Assembly (NCBI RefSeq): GCF_945952365.1
Contig: NZ_CAMFHX010000019.1
Span: 1 to 46,151, forward strand
Direction: 5' to 3'
DNA: 46,151 bases
Origin: an uncultured Cetobacterium sp.
GTDB lineage: Bacteria > Fusobacteriota > Fusobacteriia > Fusobacteriales > Fusobacteriaceae
Positions within the stretch are counted from its first letter, which is position 1. The number at the start of each line of letters is the position of its first letter. Both the position numbers and the translations under genes were made by a program. The notes below the pieces were generated by a model that saw nothing but the letters and a program-made list of their open reading frames with translations, was not told where the DNA came from and did no database searches. Of the stretch, positions 21,249-30,085 are shown one piece after another.

Positions 21249-22466
21249 TTACTTAACTCTTCTTATCATATCCATAGCTTCAAATCCACCATCTAAAGTT
21301 ACTCTTACAACTGAGTTTGGATTAGCTGCTGATACCTCTTCTTCACCTGATTTAGTAATCAGTGTCATTTTAGGCATAGTTATTACTCTTGGCTTTCCTG
21401 AAGTTGTTATAACCTCTAAAGATTCACCTTCTAAAACTTTATTTCTAATACCTAACACATACTCATTATCTCCAATTTTCTCTTCAATCTTTGCAACTAA
21501 TTGATGAGTTTGGCTATATGAGTTTCTATCGTTATAGTTATTAGCTTCCTCTCCTGGTTGTCCATGGTAGAACCCTTGAGTATAAGATCTGTTTGAAGTT
21601 GATTGAATCTCTTCCATCCAAGTTGGATCATACTCATACTCTCCTGAGTAGTATTTATTTAGAGCATCTTTATAAACTTTTACAGCATTAGAAACATAAT
21701 AAATACCTTTCATTCTTCCCTCAATTTTAAGAGAATCTACACCTAAATCTAATATTTTATCTATAATCTCTATAGTACATAAATCTTTTGAGTTGAATAT
21801 ATAAGTTCCTCTTTCATCTTCATAAACAGGCATATATTCATTTGGTCTAGTTTCTTCAACTAAGTTATACTTCCATCTACATGATTGAGCACAATCTCCT
21901 CTATTAGCATCTCTACCAGTCATATAGTTACTTAATAGACATCTTCCCGAAATAGACATACACATAGCTCCATGTACAAATACTTCTAACTCGATATCAG
22001 GTACTTTAGCTCTAATCTCAGCAATATTATCTAATGATATCTCTCTTGCTAAAACTACTCTTTTAGCTCCTAAATCTTTCCACATTTTTACTGAACGCCA
22101 GTTTGTGTTACTTGCTTGAGTACTTACACTTATATTTAAGTTTGTGTGCTCTTTTACAACTTGGAATACTCCTAAGTCTGCAACGATAACCCCATCTACT
22201 CCAATTTTCTCTAAGTACATTACATAATCAGGTAATAAGTCTAACTCATCGTTATGAGGGATTATGTTTAAAGCTACATACACTCTTTTTTCCATTGAAT
22301 GTGCGTAATCTACTGCCTCTTTTAACTCCTCATCATTAAAGTTGTGACTTCCAGCTCTTAAGTTAAACATTTTTCCACCTAAGAATACTGCATCTGCTCC
22401 ATAGTGGAAAGCCATTTTTAACTTTTCCATATTTCCTGCTGGAGCTAATAATTCTGCTCTTTTCAT
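21249..22466 (-). CDS. trhP: U32-family protein TrhP (tRNA uridine-34 hydroxylation)
   Basis: 405 residues. N-terminal ELLAPAGNMEKLKMAFHYGADAVFLGG is typical of the U32 'peptidase' family. The family signature EVFVHGAMCMSISGRC is followed by CAQSCRWKY, whose Cys residues ligate an iron-sulfur cluster in related proteins. Members of this length (E. coli YegQ, Bacillus YrrO) have been shown to hydroxylate U34 of tRNAs using prephenate. The protease name is historical. It is the last gene of the minus-strand string, 19 bases after dnaB, behind AAAGGTGAG. Closely related U32 proteins act on rRNA or ubiquinone, so the exact target is inferred. Confidence 0.8.
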   Translation of the reverse strand: MKRAELLAPAGNMEKLKMAFHYGADAVFLGGKMFNLRAGSHNFNDEELKEAVDYAHSMEKRVYVALNIIPHNDELDLLPDYVMYLEKIGVDGVIVADLGVFQVVKEHTNLNISVSTQASNTNWRSVKMWKDLGAKRVVLAREISLDNIAEIRAKVPDIELEVFVHGAMCMSISGRCLLSNYMTGRDANRGDCAQSCRWKYNLVEETRPNEYMPVYEDERGTYIFNSKDLCTIEIIDKILDLGVDSLKIEGRMKGIYYVSNAVKVYKDALNKYYSGEYEYDPTWMEEIQSTSNRSYTQGFYHGQPGEEANNYNDRNSYSQTHQLVAKIEEKIGDNEYVLGIRNKVLEGESLEVITTSGKPRVITMPKMTLITKSGEEEVSAANPNSVVRVTLDGGFEAMDMIRRVK

Positions 22467-22485
22467 TCTTTTCTCTCACCTTTCT

Positions 22486-23826
22486 CTATTCAACCTTAGT
22501 TGTATAATCTCCGAACTTTGTAATTTCATGGAAGAATTTCAAGTTCACAGTACCAACCGGTCCATTTCTTTGTTTACCTATTATTACTTCTGTTATACCC
22601 TTTTGATCTGAATCATCATTATAATAATCATCTCTATATAAAAATACAACCATATCCGCATCTTGCTCGATAGCTCCTGATTCTCTTAAATCTGATAGCA
22701 TTGGTCTTCTATCAGCTCTTTGTTCTGGGGCACGAGATAGCTGTGATAAAGCCACTATTGGGATATCTAACTCTCTTGCTATACCTTTTAACGATCTTGA
22801 TATATCCGAAATCTCTTGCTGTCTGTTATCTGATTTTCCACTTGTTCCTTTTATAAGTTGTAAGTAGTCAATTAAAATCATATCTAATCTTCCAGCAGCT
22901 TTTAATCTTCTAGCAATTGATCTAATCTCTAAAACATTTACATTTGGAACATCCGCTATATTTATTTCAGCATTTGCTAACTTTCCACTCGCTATTCCTA
23001 ATTTTCCCCAGTCATCTTCACCTAAGAAACCATTTCTTATCTTTTGTAATCCTATTCCAGCTTCTATAGCTAAAAGTCTTTGTAATAGCTGTGAACTAGA
23101 CATCTCTAGACTGAATACTAAAACTCCTTTACCAGCTTTCATAGCTGCATTTAAAGCTAAGTTTAAAGCAAAGGCGGTCTTTCCCATTGATGGTCTTGCT
23201 GCTAGGATTACTAAATCTGATGGGTGGAATCCACTTGTCATTTCATCAAAGTGCTTAAATCCACTTGATATTCCTGTTGTTACACCTTTATTTTGAAGAA
23301 GTTGCTCTAACCTTTCAAACTCGTTAGTTACAACCTCTTTTAAACTAATTATATCTTTTGACTCTTTACTTTCGGCAACTTTAAATATCATTCCCTCAGC
23401 TTTATCTAAAATAGTATCTACATCCTCATATCCTTCATATGTCATCTCTACTATCTTAGTTCCTATATCTCCAAGCTTTCTTAAAGTAGCTTTCTCTTTT
23501 ATAATCTTTGCATAAGTTAAAATATTTGCTGCTGTTGGAACCTCTTCTATTATCTCATAGAAAATTGCTTCACCACCAATATCATCAAACTTATCCTTTC
23601 TTTTTAATCTATCCATTACAATAATTGGATCTATTGATTCTCCTGAATTATAAACCTCTTGCATTACTTCAAAAATTATTTTATGAGCCATTTTATAAAA
23701 ATCTGCTGAGTATATTATTTCTATAACCTCACTAAATATATCGGGTTTTAAAAATATACCTCCTAATACAGATCTTTCAGCCTCTAAACTACTTGGAATT
23801 TTTCTAAGTTTTTCTATATCTTCCAT
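22486..23826 (-). CDS. dnaB: Replicative DNA helicase DnaB
   Basis: 446 residues. The N-terminal domain (about 8-110, PSSLEAERSVLGGIFL) binds primase. The RecA-like ATPase carries Walker A AARPSMGKTAFALNLA (about 210), FSLEMSSSQLLQR, Walker B MILIDYLQLIKG (about 317) and the DNA-binding/arginine-finger region SRAPEQRADRRPMLSDLRESGAIEQDAD. It is the hexameric 5'-3' fork helicase. The stop of rplI lies 6 bases upstream; rplI-dnaB adjacency is widely conserved. AAAGGATAG serves as the ribosome site. Confidence 0.97.
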   Translation of the reverse strand: MEDIEKLRKIPSSLEAERSVLGGIFLKPDIFSEVIEIIYSADFYKMAHKIIFEVMQEVYNSGESIDPIIVMDRLKRKDKFDDIGGEAIFYEIIEEVPTAANILTYAKIIKEKATLRKLGDIGTKIVEMTYEGYEDVDTILDKAEGMIFKVAESKESKDIISLKEVVTNEFERLEQLLQNKGVTTGISSGFKHFDEMTSGFHPSDLVILAARPSMGKTAFALNLALNAAMKAGKGVLVFSLEMSSSQLLQRLLAIEAGIGLQKIRNGFLGEDDWGKLGIASGKLANAEINIADVPNVNVLEIRSIARRLKAAGRLDMILIDYLQLIKGTSGKSDNRQQEISDISRSLKGIARELDIPIVALSQLSRAPEQRADRRPMLSDLRESGAIEQDADMVVFLYRDDYYNDDSDQKGITEVIIGKQRNGPVGTVNLKFFHEITKFGDYTTKVE

Positions 23827-23832
23827 ATTTCA

Positions 23833-24279
23833 CTATCCTTTAATTACCACTAAAACCTCAGCCTTTACATCTGTATGTAACTTTACAACTACTTTATGCT
23901 CTCCTAAGCTCTTAATCGTGCATTCTATTTTTTTTCTATCAATATCTAATCCAAACTCTTTTTTTAACTCTGCTGAAATCTCTTTGTTAGTTATTGCACC
24001 GAATAACTTTCCGTTATCTCCAATTTTTGCAGATACTGCTAATTTTTTACTTTCTAATAGTGCTTTTATTTCAATTGATTTTCTCTTATCTTCTTCAGCT
24101 TTTTTAGCATCTTTTAATTTTTTATTCTCTATTTTCTTTAACTCTTCAGGAGTTGCTACAATACCTTTATTGTTTTTTAATAGGAAGTTTTTAGCATAAC
24201 CTTCAGAAACACTTACGATTTCTCCTTTTCTTCCTTGTCCTGCCACATCTGCTGTTAAAATTACTTGTATCTTTGACAT
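23833..24279 (-). CDS. rplI: Ribosomal protein L9
   Basis: 148 residues, typical size. The N-terminal domain has the L9 signature GQGRKGEIVSVSEGYAKNFLLKN (Gly-rich, residues about 15-37), then the long connecting helix rich in Lys and Glu (about 44-75), then the C-terminal rRNA-binding domain. L9 binds domain V of 23S rRNA and helps keep the reading frame. AGGAGG lies about 8 bases before the ATG. It sits between the YybS-like membrane protein and dnaB, a common order. Confidence 0.97.
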   Translation of the reverse strand: MSKIQVILTADVAGQGRKGEIVSVSEGYAKNFLLKNNKGIVATPEELKKIENKKLKDAKKAEEDKRKSIEIKALLESKKLAVSAKIGDNGKLFGAITNKEISAELKKEFGLDIDRKKIECTIKSLGEHKVVVKLHTDVKAEVLVVIKG

Positions 24280-24295
24280 AAAAATTCCTCCTAAT

Positions 24296-25099
24296 TTATC
24301 TTCTTGTTTTTACTATTTTTATTTTTATTCCACTTGCTAATCCGCCAAAAATAAAAGCGAACTCTGGAGATATTAATGCTAGAAAAACTCCTACAGTGAA
24401 ACATAAAGATTGTTTTTTTACTTTTTCATTTAATGTTCCTGTAACTATTTTTATAAAGTACATTATATAAATAATTTTTAGAACTTCTATTGTATTCTCT
24501 ATAAATATTCCATTGAACTGAGAGTATTCTTTCACAAAGAATAATATGATGTACGGTATTAACCATAAATATGATGCATCCCAATCCATGAAACTTTCTT
24601 TATTTAAAAAATAATTTGTTAAAAATACTGTCATTCCCATGTATGCAAAAGTTAAGTATATAAAATTATCCTTCATAAACTTAAAAGCCATATCAACTTC
24701 ATGTTGAGTAAACGTTGTCTTTTGAATATACATATTTTTTAAATTTTCAAATCCTATATTAAATCCTACTCTATTAAAATAGATATATCCACAAATTAAA
24801 GATCCAACTATTAAACTTGTGATAAAAATTTTATCAAATTCACCCAATTTGTTTCCATATTTTTTAAATGTATAATATAGAATCTCTATTGAACAGAAAA
24901 CTCCTATATAAGTTATCAAATAGTTTACATCCACCCAAGCTATAGCAGCAATAGCGATTACATTTGCTATGATTTTAGTTCTTATATCTGCATTTTCTAA
25001 TTTCTTTATTTTATAAAAAGGTAGTACCCAACTTAAAAAAGGCATTAACGTTGAAACTAAAAACAACGCCGCTATTATTATTCCTGTTATTAAAAACAT
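24296..25099 (-). CDS. YybS-like (DUF2232-type) multi-pass membrane protein
   Basis: About 267 residues from the ATG at 25099. The frame opens at 25117, but AGGAGG lies inside that extension 4 bases before the 25099 ATG. It is hydrophobic, with about eight membrane segments and no soluble domain. Sequence similarity alone is weak, but the place directly before rplI-dnaB is that of yybS in many Firmicutes, and the size and topology fit. The function of that family is not established. No GdpP-type gene lies between it and rplI. Confidence 0.6.
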   Translation of the reverse strand: MFLITGIIIAALFLVSTLMPFLSWVLPFYKIKKLENADIRTKIIANVIAIAAIAWVDVNYLITYIGVFCSIEILYYTFKKYGNKLGEFDKIFITSLIVGSLICGYIYFNRVGFNIGFENLKNMYIQKTTFTQHEVDMAFKFMKDNFIYLTFAYMGMTVFLTNYFLNKESFMDWDASYLWLIPYIILFFVKEYSQFNGIFIENTIEVLKIIYIMYFIKIVTGTLNEKVKKQSLCFTVGVFLALISPEFAFIFGGLASGIKIKIVKTRR

Positions 25100-25155
25100 T
25101 GTTCCTCCTAAATACATTCAGGATAATTATACCATAAAGGTAGAGTTTTGTTAAG

Positions 25156-26616
25156 CTATAATATTTCTCCTCCAAAAAAATCAATGATTTTTTTAGAAAA
25201 ATCCTCTCCCTCTACTTTCTCTTTACTTCTATTAACCTCTTGTAATTCATATTTTATCATAATTTTTGTTTTTAAAACTTTTCTAACTACATCTAAAAAT
25301 AACGTTCTATATGGCTCTGACTCCATCATATTTTTAGCAAAACTTTGGTCATTTGAAAATCCTACAACTAAAGTGTTGTTAGTAAAATCTTTAAAATATG
25401 CTTTAACTAAAAACGCCCCAAATGTTAATTTAGTTCTTTTTGCTTCATCTACTATCTTACTCCAAGAGTTTTTTACCTCTTCATATGAAAGTTTTGAAAT
25501 AACTTGAACATCTTGTATCTCATTTGTTGTTGCAGTTTCAAATATCTCTACTGGCTCTTGAACTTTTTCTATGATTTTTTCTACAATTATCTCTTTTTCT
25601 TTTTTTTCTGTTAATCTATTAAGAATTACATATCCAACAAGCCTTTTATCCTCTTCTTGTCGGAATTTAGATAAAACATCGTAAACAGTATCAATAATCT
25701 CTAATCCTTTTTGAATATCTAAATCACCTTTTAACATTCTATCTTTTGATCTCTTTGCTAAATCTTTGAAAAATAGCTCTATATCAATAGAGTTTCTCCA
25801 AATCTCCTCTAACAATTCAATCCCTTCAGAATAGTTTGATTTCTCTGTAATTGAAATAAATTGATCTATTATTTTTATCGGTGTTATTCCTAATACATCC
25901 TCTGTTTTCTCTATATCAATAGATTTATTTTCAGTATTTATCATCAATCTTTCTAATATAGAGATTGAATCTCTCATACTTCCACCAGAAGATTCATATA
26001 TAGACATTAAGCTTGGCTCATCTATAGTATAACCTTCGCTGTTAACTATATATAAAAGTTTTTCTCTCATATCTTTATAATTAACACTTTTAAAATCATA
26101 TCTTTGACATCTTGAAATTATTGTTGGTAATATTTTATCTGGCTCTGTGGTTGCTAAAATAAATAGGACATGTTCTGGTGGCTCTTCTAGCGTTTTTAAT
26201 AGGGCGTTGAATGCTTCTTTTGTTAGCATATGAACTTCATCTATTATATAAACTTTTTTTCTACCTTTCGTCGGACTATAGTTTATCTTTTCTTTTAATT
26301 GTCTTATTTCATCTATTCCTCTGTTTGATGCTGCATCTATCTCTATTAAGTCTAAAAAGTTTCCTGAAGAAATCTCTTTACAATTTTCACAAATATTGCA
26401 AGGTGTATCTGTTATTCCATTTGTTAAACAGTTTATTCCTTTAGCCATTAATCTAGCTATCGATGTTTTTCCAACACCACGAGGACCTGTAAATAGATAA
26501 GCATGAGCTAATCTATTTGATTTTAAGGAGTTTTTCAATGTTTGAACAATCTCATGTTCTCCTGCAATCTCTTCAAACCCTTTGGGTCTATATTTTCTAT
26601 ATAATGTAACGTGCAT
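25156..26616 (-). CDS. dnaX: DNA polymerase III subunit gamma/tau
   Basis: 486 residues. Clamp-loader AAA+ domain: YRKYRPKGFEEIAG, Walker A FTGPRGVGKTSIARL (about 43-57), four zinc-ligand Cys residues in INCLTNGITDTPCNICENC, Walker B YIIDEVHML (about 123), and the SRC motif TIISRCQRYDF. Domain III ends near residue 335. The C-terminal part is short compared with E. coli tau (643) but normal for this kind of genome. An A8 run (minus strand, 25607-25600) falls exactly at codons 337-339, where slippage would give a short gamma-like product (see findings). The start follows AGGAGG and a hairpin over the upstream gene's stop. Confidence 0.95.
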   Translation of the reverse strand: MHVTLYRKYRPKGFEEIAGEHEIVQTLKNSLKSNRLAHAYLFTGPRGVGKTSIARLMAKGINCLTNGITDTPCNICENCKEISSGNFLDLIEIDAASNRGIDEIRQLKEKINYSPTKGRKKVYIIDEVHMLTKEAFNALLKTLEEPPEHVLFILATTEPDKILPTIISRCQRYDFKSVNYKDMREKLLYIVNSEGYTIDEPSLMSIYESSGGSMRDSISILERLMINTENKSIDIEKTEDVLGITPIKIIDQFISITEKSNYSEGIELLEEIWRNSIDIELFFKDLAKRSKDRMLKGDLDIQKGLEIIDTVYDVLSKFRQEEDKRLVGYVILNRLTEKKEKEIIVEKIIEKVQEPVEIFETATTNEIQDVQVISKLSYEEVKNSWSKIVDEAKRTKLTFGAFLVKAYFKDFTNNTLVVGFSNDQSFAKNMMESEPYRTLFLDVVRKVLKTKIMIKYELQEVNRSKEKVEGEDFSKKIIDFFGGEIL

Positions 26617-26630
26617 TTTTTTCCTCCTAA

Positions 26631-26652
26631 GGCTTAGATTTTATTCTAAGCC
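26631..26652 (-). other. Hairpin spanning the regulator stop codon, ahead of dnaX
   Basis: GGCTTAGA (26652-26645 on the minus strand) pairs with TCTAAGCC (26638-26631), an 8-bp perfect stem with a 6-base loop holding the upstream stop codon. The dnaX AGGAGG begins two bases later. There is no T run, so it is not a terminator; translational coupling or mRNA processing is possible. Confidence 0.55.
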
Positions 26653-28032
26653 ATAGTTATTCATCTTAGTTCTTAAGGTATTTCTTGTTATTCCAAGTAG
26701 TTCAGCTGTTTCAACTTTTTTACCACTTGTAATCTCTAAAACTTGACGTATTAACTCTTTTTCTACTTTTGATATTATTATCCCATAATAGTTATTCTGT
26801 TTATTATTTTTTAAAGCTAAAAGCTCTCCCTCTATCCAATCAGTAAGTACCCAACTTTGGTTGTCGCCTTTTCTTTTAGAGATTTTATTTCCTGTAACAT
26901 TTCCTGGTAGCTCCTCTATCAAAATAGAGCTTCCTCTGCAAAGTGCCACTGCTGATTTCACAGCATTTTTTAACTCGTTTACATTTCCTGGCCAATCATA
27001 TCTCATTATTTTTTTCATCGCAGGTTTACTCACACCTTTGACAGCCTTATGCAATTCTAGATTACAACTAGCTAAATATTGATCAATGATAAATGGAATA
27101 TCATCTTTTCTATCTCTTAATGCAGGAATATTTATTTCTAATATTTTTAACTTATTATAAAGCTCATCTATAAACATTTTTTTATTGATTAACTCTTCTA
27201 AATTTTCACTCGTTGTTGCAACTATTCTTATATCCATCTCAATAGGCTCTGATCCACCCATTCTAAAGAACTCTCCCTCTTGTAACAGATATAAAATCTT
27301 TGATTGCATATCTAAGCTAAGTGATTCAATATTTCCTAAATGTAATGTTCCACCATTAGCTTTTTCTAAATCTCCTATCTGTAAGAAAGCTGCCCCCTCA
27401 AAGGCACCTTTCTCGTATCCAAATAGTTTTCTTTCCAACAAGTTATTTTGGAAAGAAGTACAATTAACTGTTAAAAATGGTTTTGTACTCCAATCACTAA
27501 ACTGATGAATCGCAGTTGCCACACTACTTTTACCTGTTCCTTTTTCTCCCACTACCAGAACAGGTATTCTACTGTTAGAAACTCTACCAATCATCTTGTA
27601 AACTTCTACAATCTCTTTAGTTTGCCCTATCAGCTTATCACCAGTATTTTTATTTCTATCCACTCTCTCAGCTAAAAGTTTATGATCTTTAACTGCTTTT
27701 TCTAAAATTTTATTAACATCTTTTGGACTAATTGGTTTTAAAATATAGTCATATGCTCCTGCTTTTATAACACCCGCAACTAATTTTAAATTTGATGTCT
27801 CTCCCATTATTATGATTACTGATCTTTTATGTGTTTCAGTAATTTTCTTTACAAGGTTTACTAAAGCATCTTGTTGTAAATTTGTTTCATCTATTACAAC
27901 TGCTTCATACTTTCTCTCCTTTAATAACTCCATAAAAGAGCTAATATTTTCTGCAAACCTCAATTCATTTTCGAAATTACTTTCTAACTCGTCTTTTAAT
28001 TCATTCTCTAATCTAAATCCTAAAAGAGTCAA
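26641..28032 (-). CDS. Degenerate NtrC-family regulator (pseudo-AAA+, Fis-type HTH)
   Basis: 463 residues in NtrC order: receiver (1-120), AAA+ (132-365), Fis-type HTH (about 420-463; TAELLGITRNTLRTKMNNYG). The receiver keeps D48 and K99-P100 but not the acidic pair near its start. In the AAA+ part Walker A is intact (GEKGTGK, K168). The Walker B Asp-Glu is Gly233-Asn234, GAFTGA reads GAFEGA (E212), the arginine-finger region has I288 and K294 where NtrC has Arg, and the sensor II Arg of GNVR is N352. It therefore probably binds but does not hydrolyse ATP and may not act on sigma-54. A DNA-binding regulator of envelope genes is the best guess. TTG start behind GGATGGTG. It lies between tonB and dnaX. 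Confidence 0.88.
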   Translation of the reverse strand: MTLLGFRLENELKDELESNFENELRFAENISSFMELLKERKYEAVVIDETNLQQDALVNLVKKITETHKRSVIIIMGETSNLKLVAGVIKAGAYDYILKPISPKDVNKILEKAVKDHKLLAERVDRNKNTGDKLIGQTKEIVEVYKMIGRVSNSRIPVLVVGEKGTGKSSVATAIHQFSDWSTKPFLTVNCTSFQNNLLERKLFGYEKGAFEGAAFLQIGDLEKANGGTLHLGNIESLSLDMQSKILYLLQEGEFFRMGGSEPIEMDIRIVATTSENLEELINKKMFIDELYNKLKILEINIPALRDRKDDIPFIIDQYLASCNLELHKAVKGVSKPAMKKIMRYDWPGNVNELKNAVKSAVALCRGSSILIEELPGNVTGNKISKRKGDNQSWVLTDWIEGELLALKNNKQNNYYGIIISKVEKELIRQVLEITSGKKVETAELLGITRNTLRTKMNNYGLE

Positions 28033-28061
28033 ATCTCTTCACCATCCTCTAATTTTTACTT

Positions 28062-28976
28062 CTAATTAGAAGCCCCCAATAATTTAAAGCTATATTCTAA
28101 TGTTACATTTCCCTTTATATTCAATCCATTTTTTGTTAAATATATTCTCCAAGTTCTTGCAATCTCTTCTATAGCCATGTTTATCTCTGGAACTCCACTA
28201 CCCTTTTCTATAAATACCGATGTTACTTTTCCTGCTTCATCTATTTGTATCTTTAATAATACTCTACCTTGCATTCCTCTTAATTGAGCTGCTTCTGGAT
28301 ATCTTGGTTCTCTGTTGCTTTGATCCCATCTAGCTACAACGTCACCATCTTCAACTCCAAGTCTATATCCACTTGGAAGTCCATCCGCTCCATTTTTTTC
28401 AACCATAGTTTTAAACCCTAACTCCTCTTCTCCCTCTCCTTCGAAAGCTAACTCTTTAGAGTTATTATCAAGTTCATATTCCATAGTTTTTTCTAAAATA
28501 CTCTCATCTTTAGATATTGTTATATCTTTTGTTGGATCAACTGTAGGTTTTTTTGAAATCTCTTCTAAGTTCTTTTTATCTAAAAGTTCATTTTTTAATT
28601 CGCTGTTTATCTCTCTTGTAGATGGTTTATCTATTGCTAAAAACTCTGTTTCTCTTTTTGTTATATTTTTAGCTAAATCATCTAATGATAATCTTTTAGT
28701 TTCCTTTACTTCTGGTTTTTTTTCTACTGGTTTAGGCTCTTCTTTTGGAACTACTTTTTTCTCTTCCTTTTTCTCCTCTTTTACTGGAGTAACCTTTTTC
28801 TTTGGTTCAGGCTTAGTAGTAGTTTTTTTAGTAGCTGTTTCTAAAGTAACCAATCCCACCTTTAATTTTTTATCAACTATTTCATCTATTTTAATTCCTG
28901 GAATTAAAAATAAAATAAGAAGATTTATTACTATTGATGCTACAAGTATTTTAAAATCACTATTTGGTCTCTTCAT
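28062..28976 (-). CDS. tonB: TonB-family energy transducer
   Basis: 304 residues. A single N-terminal membrane anchor (about 10-27: ILVASIVINLLILFLIPG), a Lys/Pro/Glu-rich spacer (about 50-95, with repeated KPE, KKVTPVKEEKKEEKK), then an acidic linker and the C-terminal TonB domain from about 215 (REPRYPEAAQLRGMQGRVLL ... GKVTSVFIEKGSGVPEINMAIEEIARTWR). It transmits proton-motive energy from ExbB-ExbD to outer-membrane receptors. It lies 10 bases after exbD. Because no TonB-dependent receptor is nearby while a long TPR protein is, a TolA-like envelope role is also possible. Confidence 0.9.
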   Translation of the reverse strand: MKRPNSDFKILVASIVINLLILFLIPGIKIDEIVDKKLKVGLVTLETATKKTTTKPEPKKKVTPVKEEKKEEKKVVPKEEPKPVEKKPEVKETKRLSLDDLAKNITKRETEFLAIDKPSTREINSELKNELLDKKNLEEISKKPTVDPTKDITISKDESILEKTMEYELDNNSKELAFEGEGEEELGFKTMVEKNGADGLPSGYRLGVEDGDVVARWDQSNREPRYPEAAQLRGMQGRVLLKIQIDEAGKVTSVFIEKGSGVPEINMAIEEIARTWRIYLTKNGLNIKGNVTLEYSFKLLGASN

Positions 28977-28986
28977 AGATTTGCAC

Positions 28987-29427
28987 CTACTTTCCAGGCG
29001 AAGCTGTATCTATATCTAAAGAGATAGCCCCCGCCTCTTTGGCTGCTGTCATAGCTTCTACAATTGCACCGTGATTTACACTTTTATCTGCACTTATAAT
29101 AACATTTTTATCATCTGATTCTGCTAATTTCTGAGTTAACGCACTTTTCATATCTTTAGCAGTTATTTTATCCCTCTTACTTGCTCCCTTATCTTTATAA
29201 CTTATAAAATACTCCCTATCTTTAGTTATAATAACCTGTAATTCGTTAACTGGTTTAGCACTTTTCACAGTAGATGTAGGTAAATCTATTTTTATACTAC
29301 TATTTACATCCTCAAATGTTGTTGCAACTAAGAAGAAAATCAGTAGTAAAAATACTACATCTATCAAGGGAGTTAATTCAAGGATTAAAGAATTACCTGA
29401 TCTTCTTTTAATTCTGTTAAGTTTCAT
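28987..29427 (-). CDS. exbD: ExbD/TolR biopolymer transport protein
   Basis: 146 residues. One N-terminal membrane helix with the family motif LELTPLIDVVFLLLIFFLVATTF (about 15-37), whose Asp is the proton-relay residue of ExbD/TolR; the rest is periplasmic, with KNVIISADKSVNHGAIVEAM near the end. It works with ExbB as the proton-driven motor for TonB. GGAGGGGG precedes the ATG, 12 bases after exbB. Confidence 0.93.
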   Translation of the reverse strand: MKLNRIKRRSGNSLILELTPLIDVVFLLLIFFLVATTFEDVNSSIKIDLPTSTVKSAKPVNELQVIITKDREYFISYKDKGASKRDKITAKDMKSALTQKLAESDDKNVIISADKSVNHGAIVEAMTAAKEAGAISLDIDTASPGK

Positions 29428-29439
29428 GCTCCCCCTCCT

Positions 29440-30051
29440 CTATTTTCTGAAGTAATTTATTAGTTCTGCACTACCTTTTTCCATATCATTTATTTGGTCA
29501 TCAATTTTTTTATTGAAGTAGTTATATAAAATGATTGATGGAATTGCTACAAATAGTCCCCCAGCTGTTGTTAATAGAGCTTGAGATATTCCACTTGCTA
29601 GCACTGATGCATCTCCTGTTCCGTGTACCGATACAGCTTGGAACGCTTTTATCATCCCTGTTACTGTCCCTAATAATCCAATTAATGGAGTTGTATGAGC
29701 TACTACAGACAATAACCACATATTTTTTTCTAGCTTTGGAATTTGTGCTAAAGCAATCTCTCTAGCTTTCTCCTCTAAAGTTTCAACATTTGTACTTCTT
29801 GTTTTATACCAATAGATTAAAACTTCTTTTATAACTTTTGCAGTTGAACTTTTTTGATTTCCTAAAGCTGTTATAGCTCCTTTTATATCATTTTTTTCAA
29901 TTGCATTACGTAATATTGGTCTTATTCTTGACATATCTATATTTTCATTCATTTTAAAATAAATTGCTCTTTCAATAATTGCATAAACACCTAATATTGA
30001 CATAAAAACTATAAAATACATAAGTATTCCACCATTTGCTAACCAGTACAT
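29440..30051 (-). CDS. exbB: ExbB/TolQ proton-channel protein
   Basis: 203 residues with three hydrophobic segments: N-terminal (about 5-25), and two near the C-terminus in LSVVAHTTPLIGLLGTVTGMIKAFQAV and LLTTAGGLFVAIPSIILYNYFN, both classical MotA/TolQ/ExbB motifs. The cytoplasmic loop is about 80 residues. It forms the motor pentamer with ExbD. The ATG follows AGGAGG 9 bases downstream. Operon order exbB-exbD-tonB. Confidence 0.94.
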   Translation of the reverse strand: MYWLANGGILMYFIVFMSILGVYAIIERAIYFKMNENIDMSRIRPILRNAIEKNDIKGAITALGNQKSSTAKVIKEVLIYWYKTRSTNVETLEEKAREIALAQIPKLEKNMWLLSVVAHTTPLIGLLGTVTGMIKAFQAVSVHGTGDASVLASGISQALLTTAGGLFVAIPSIILYNYFNKKIDDQINDMEKGSAELINYFRK

Positions 30052-30085
30052 TCTAGAACCTCCTAATTTTTCTCTTGTAATTTAA

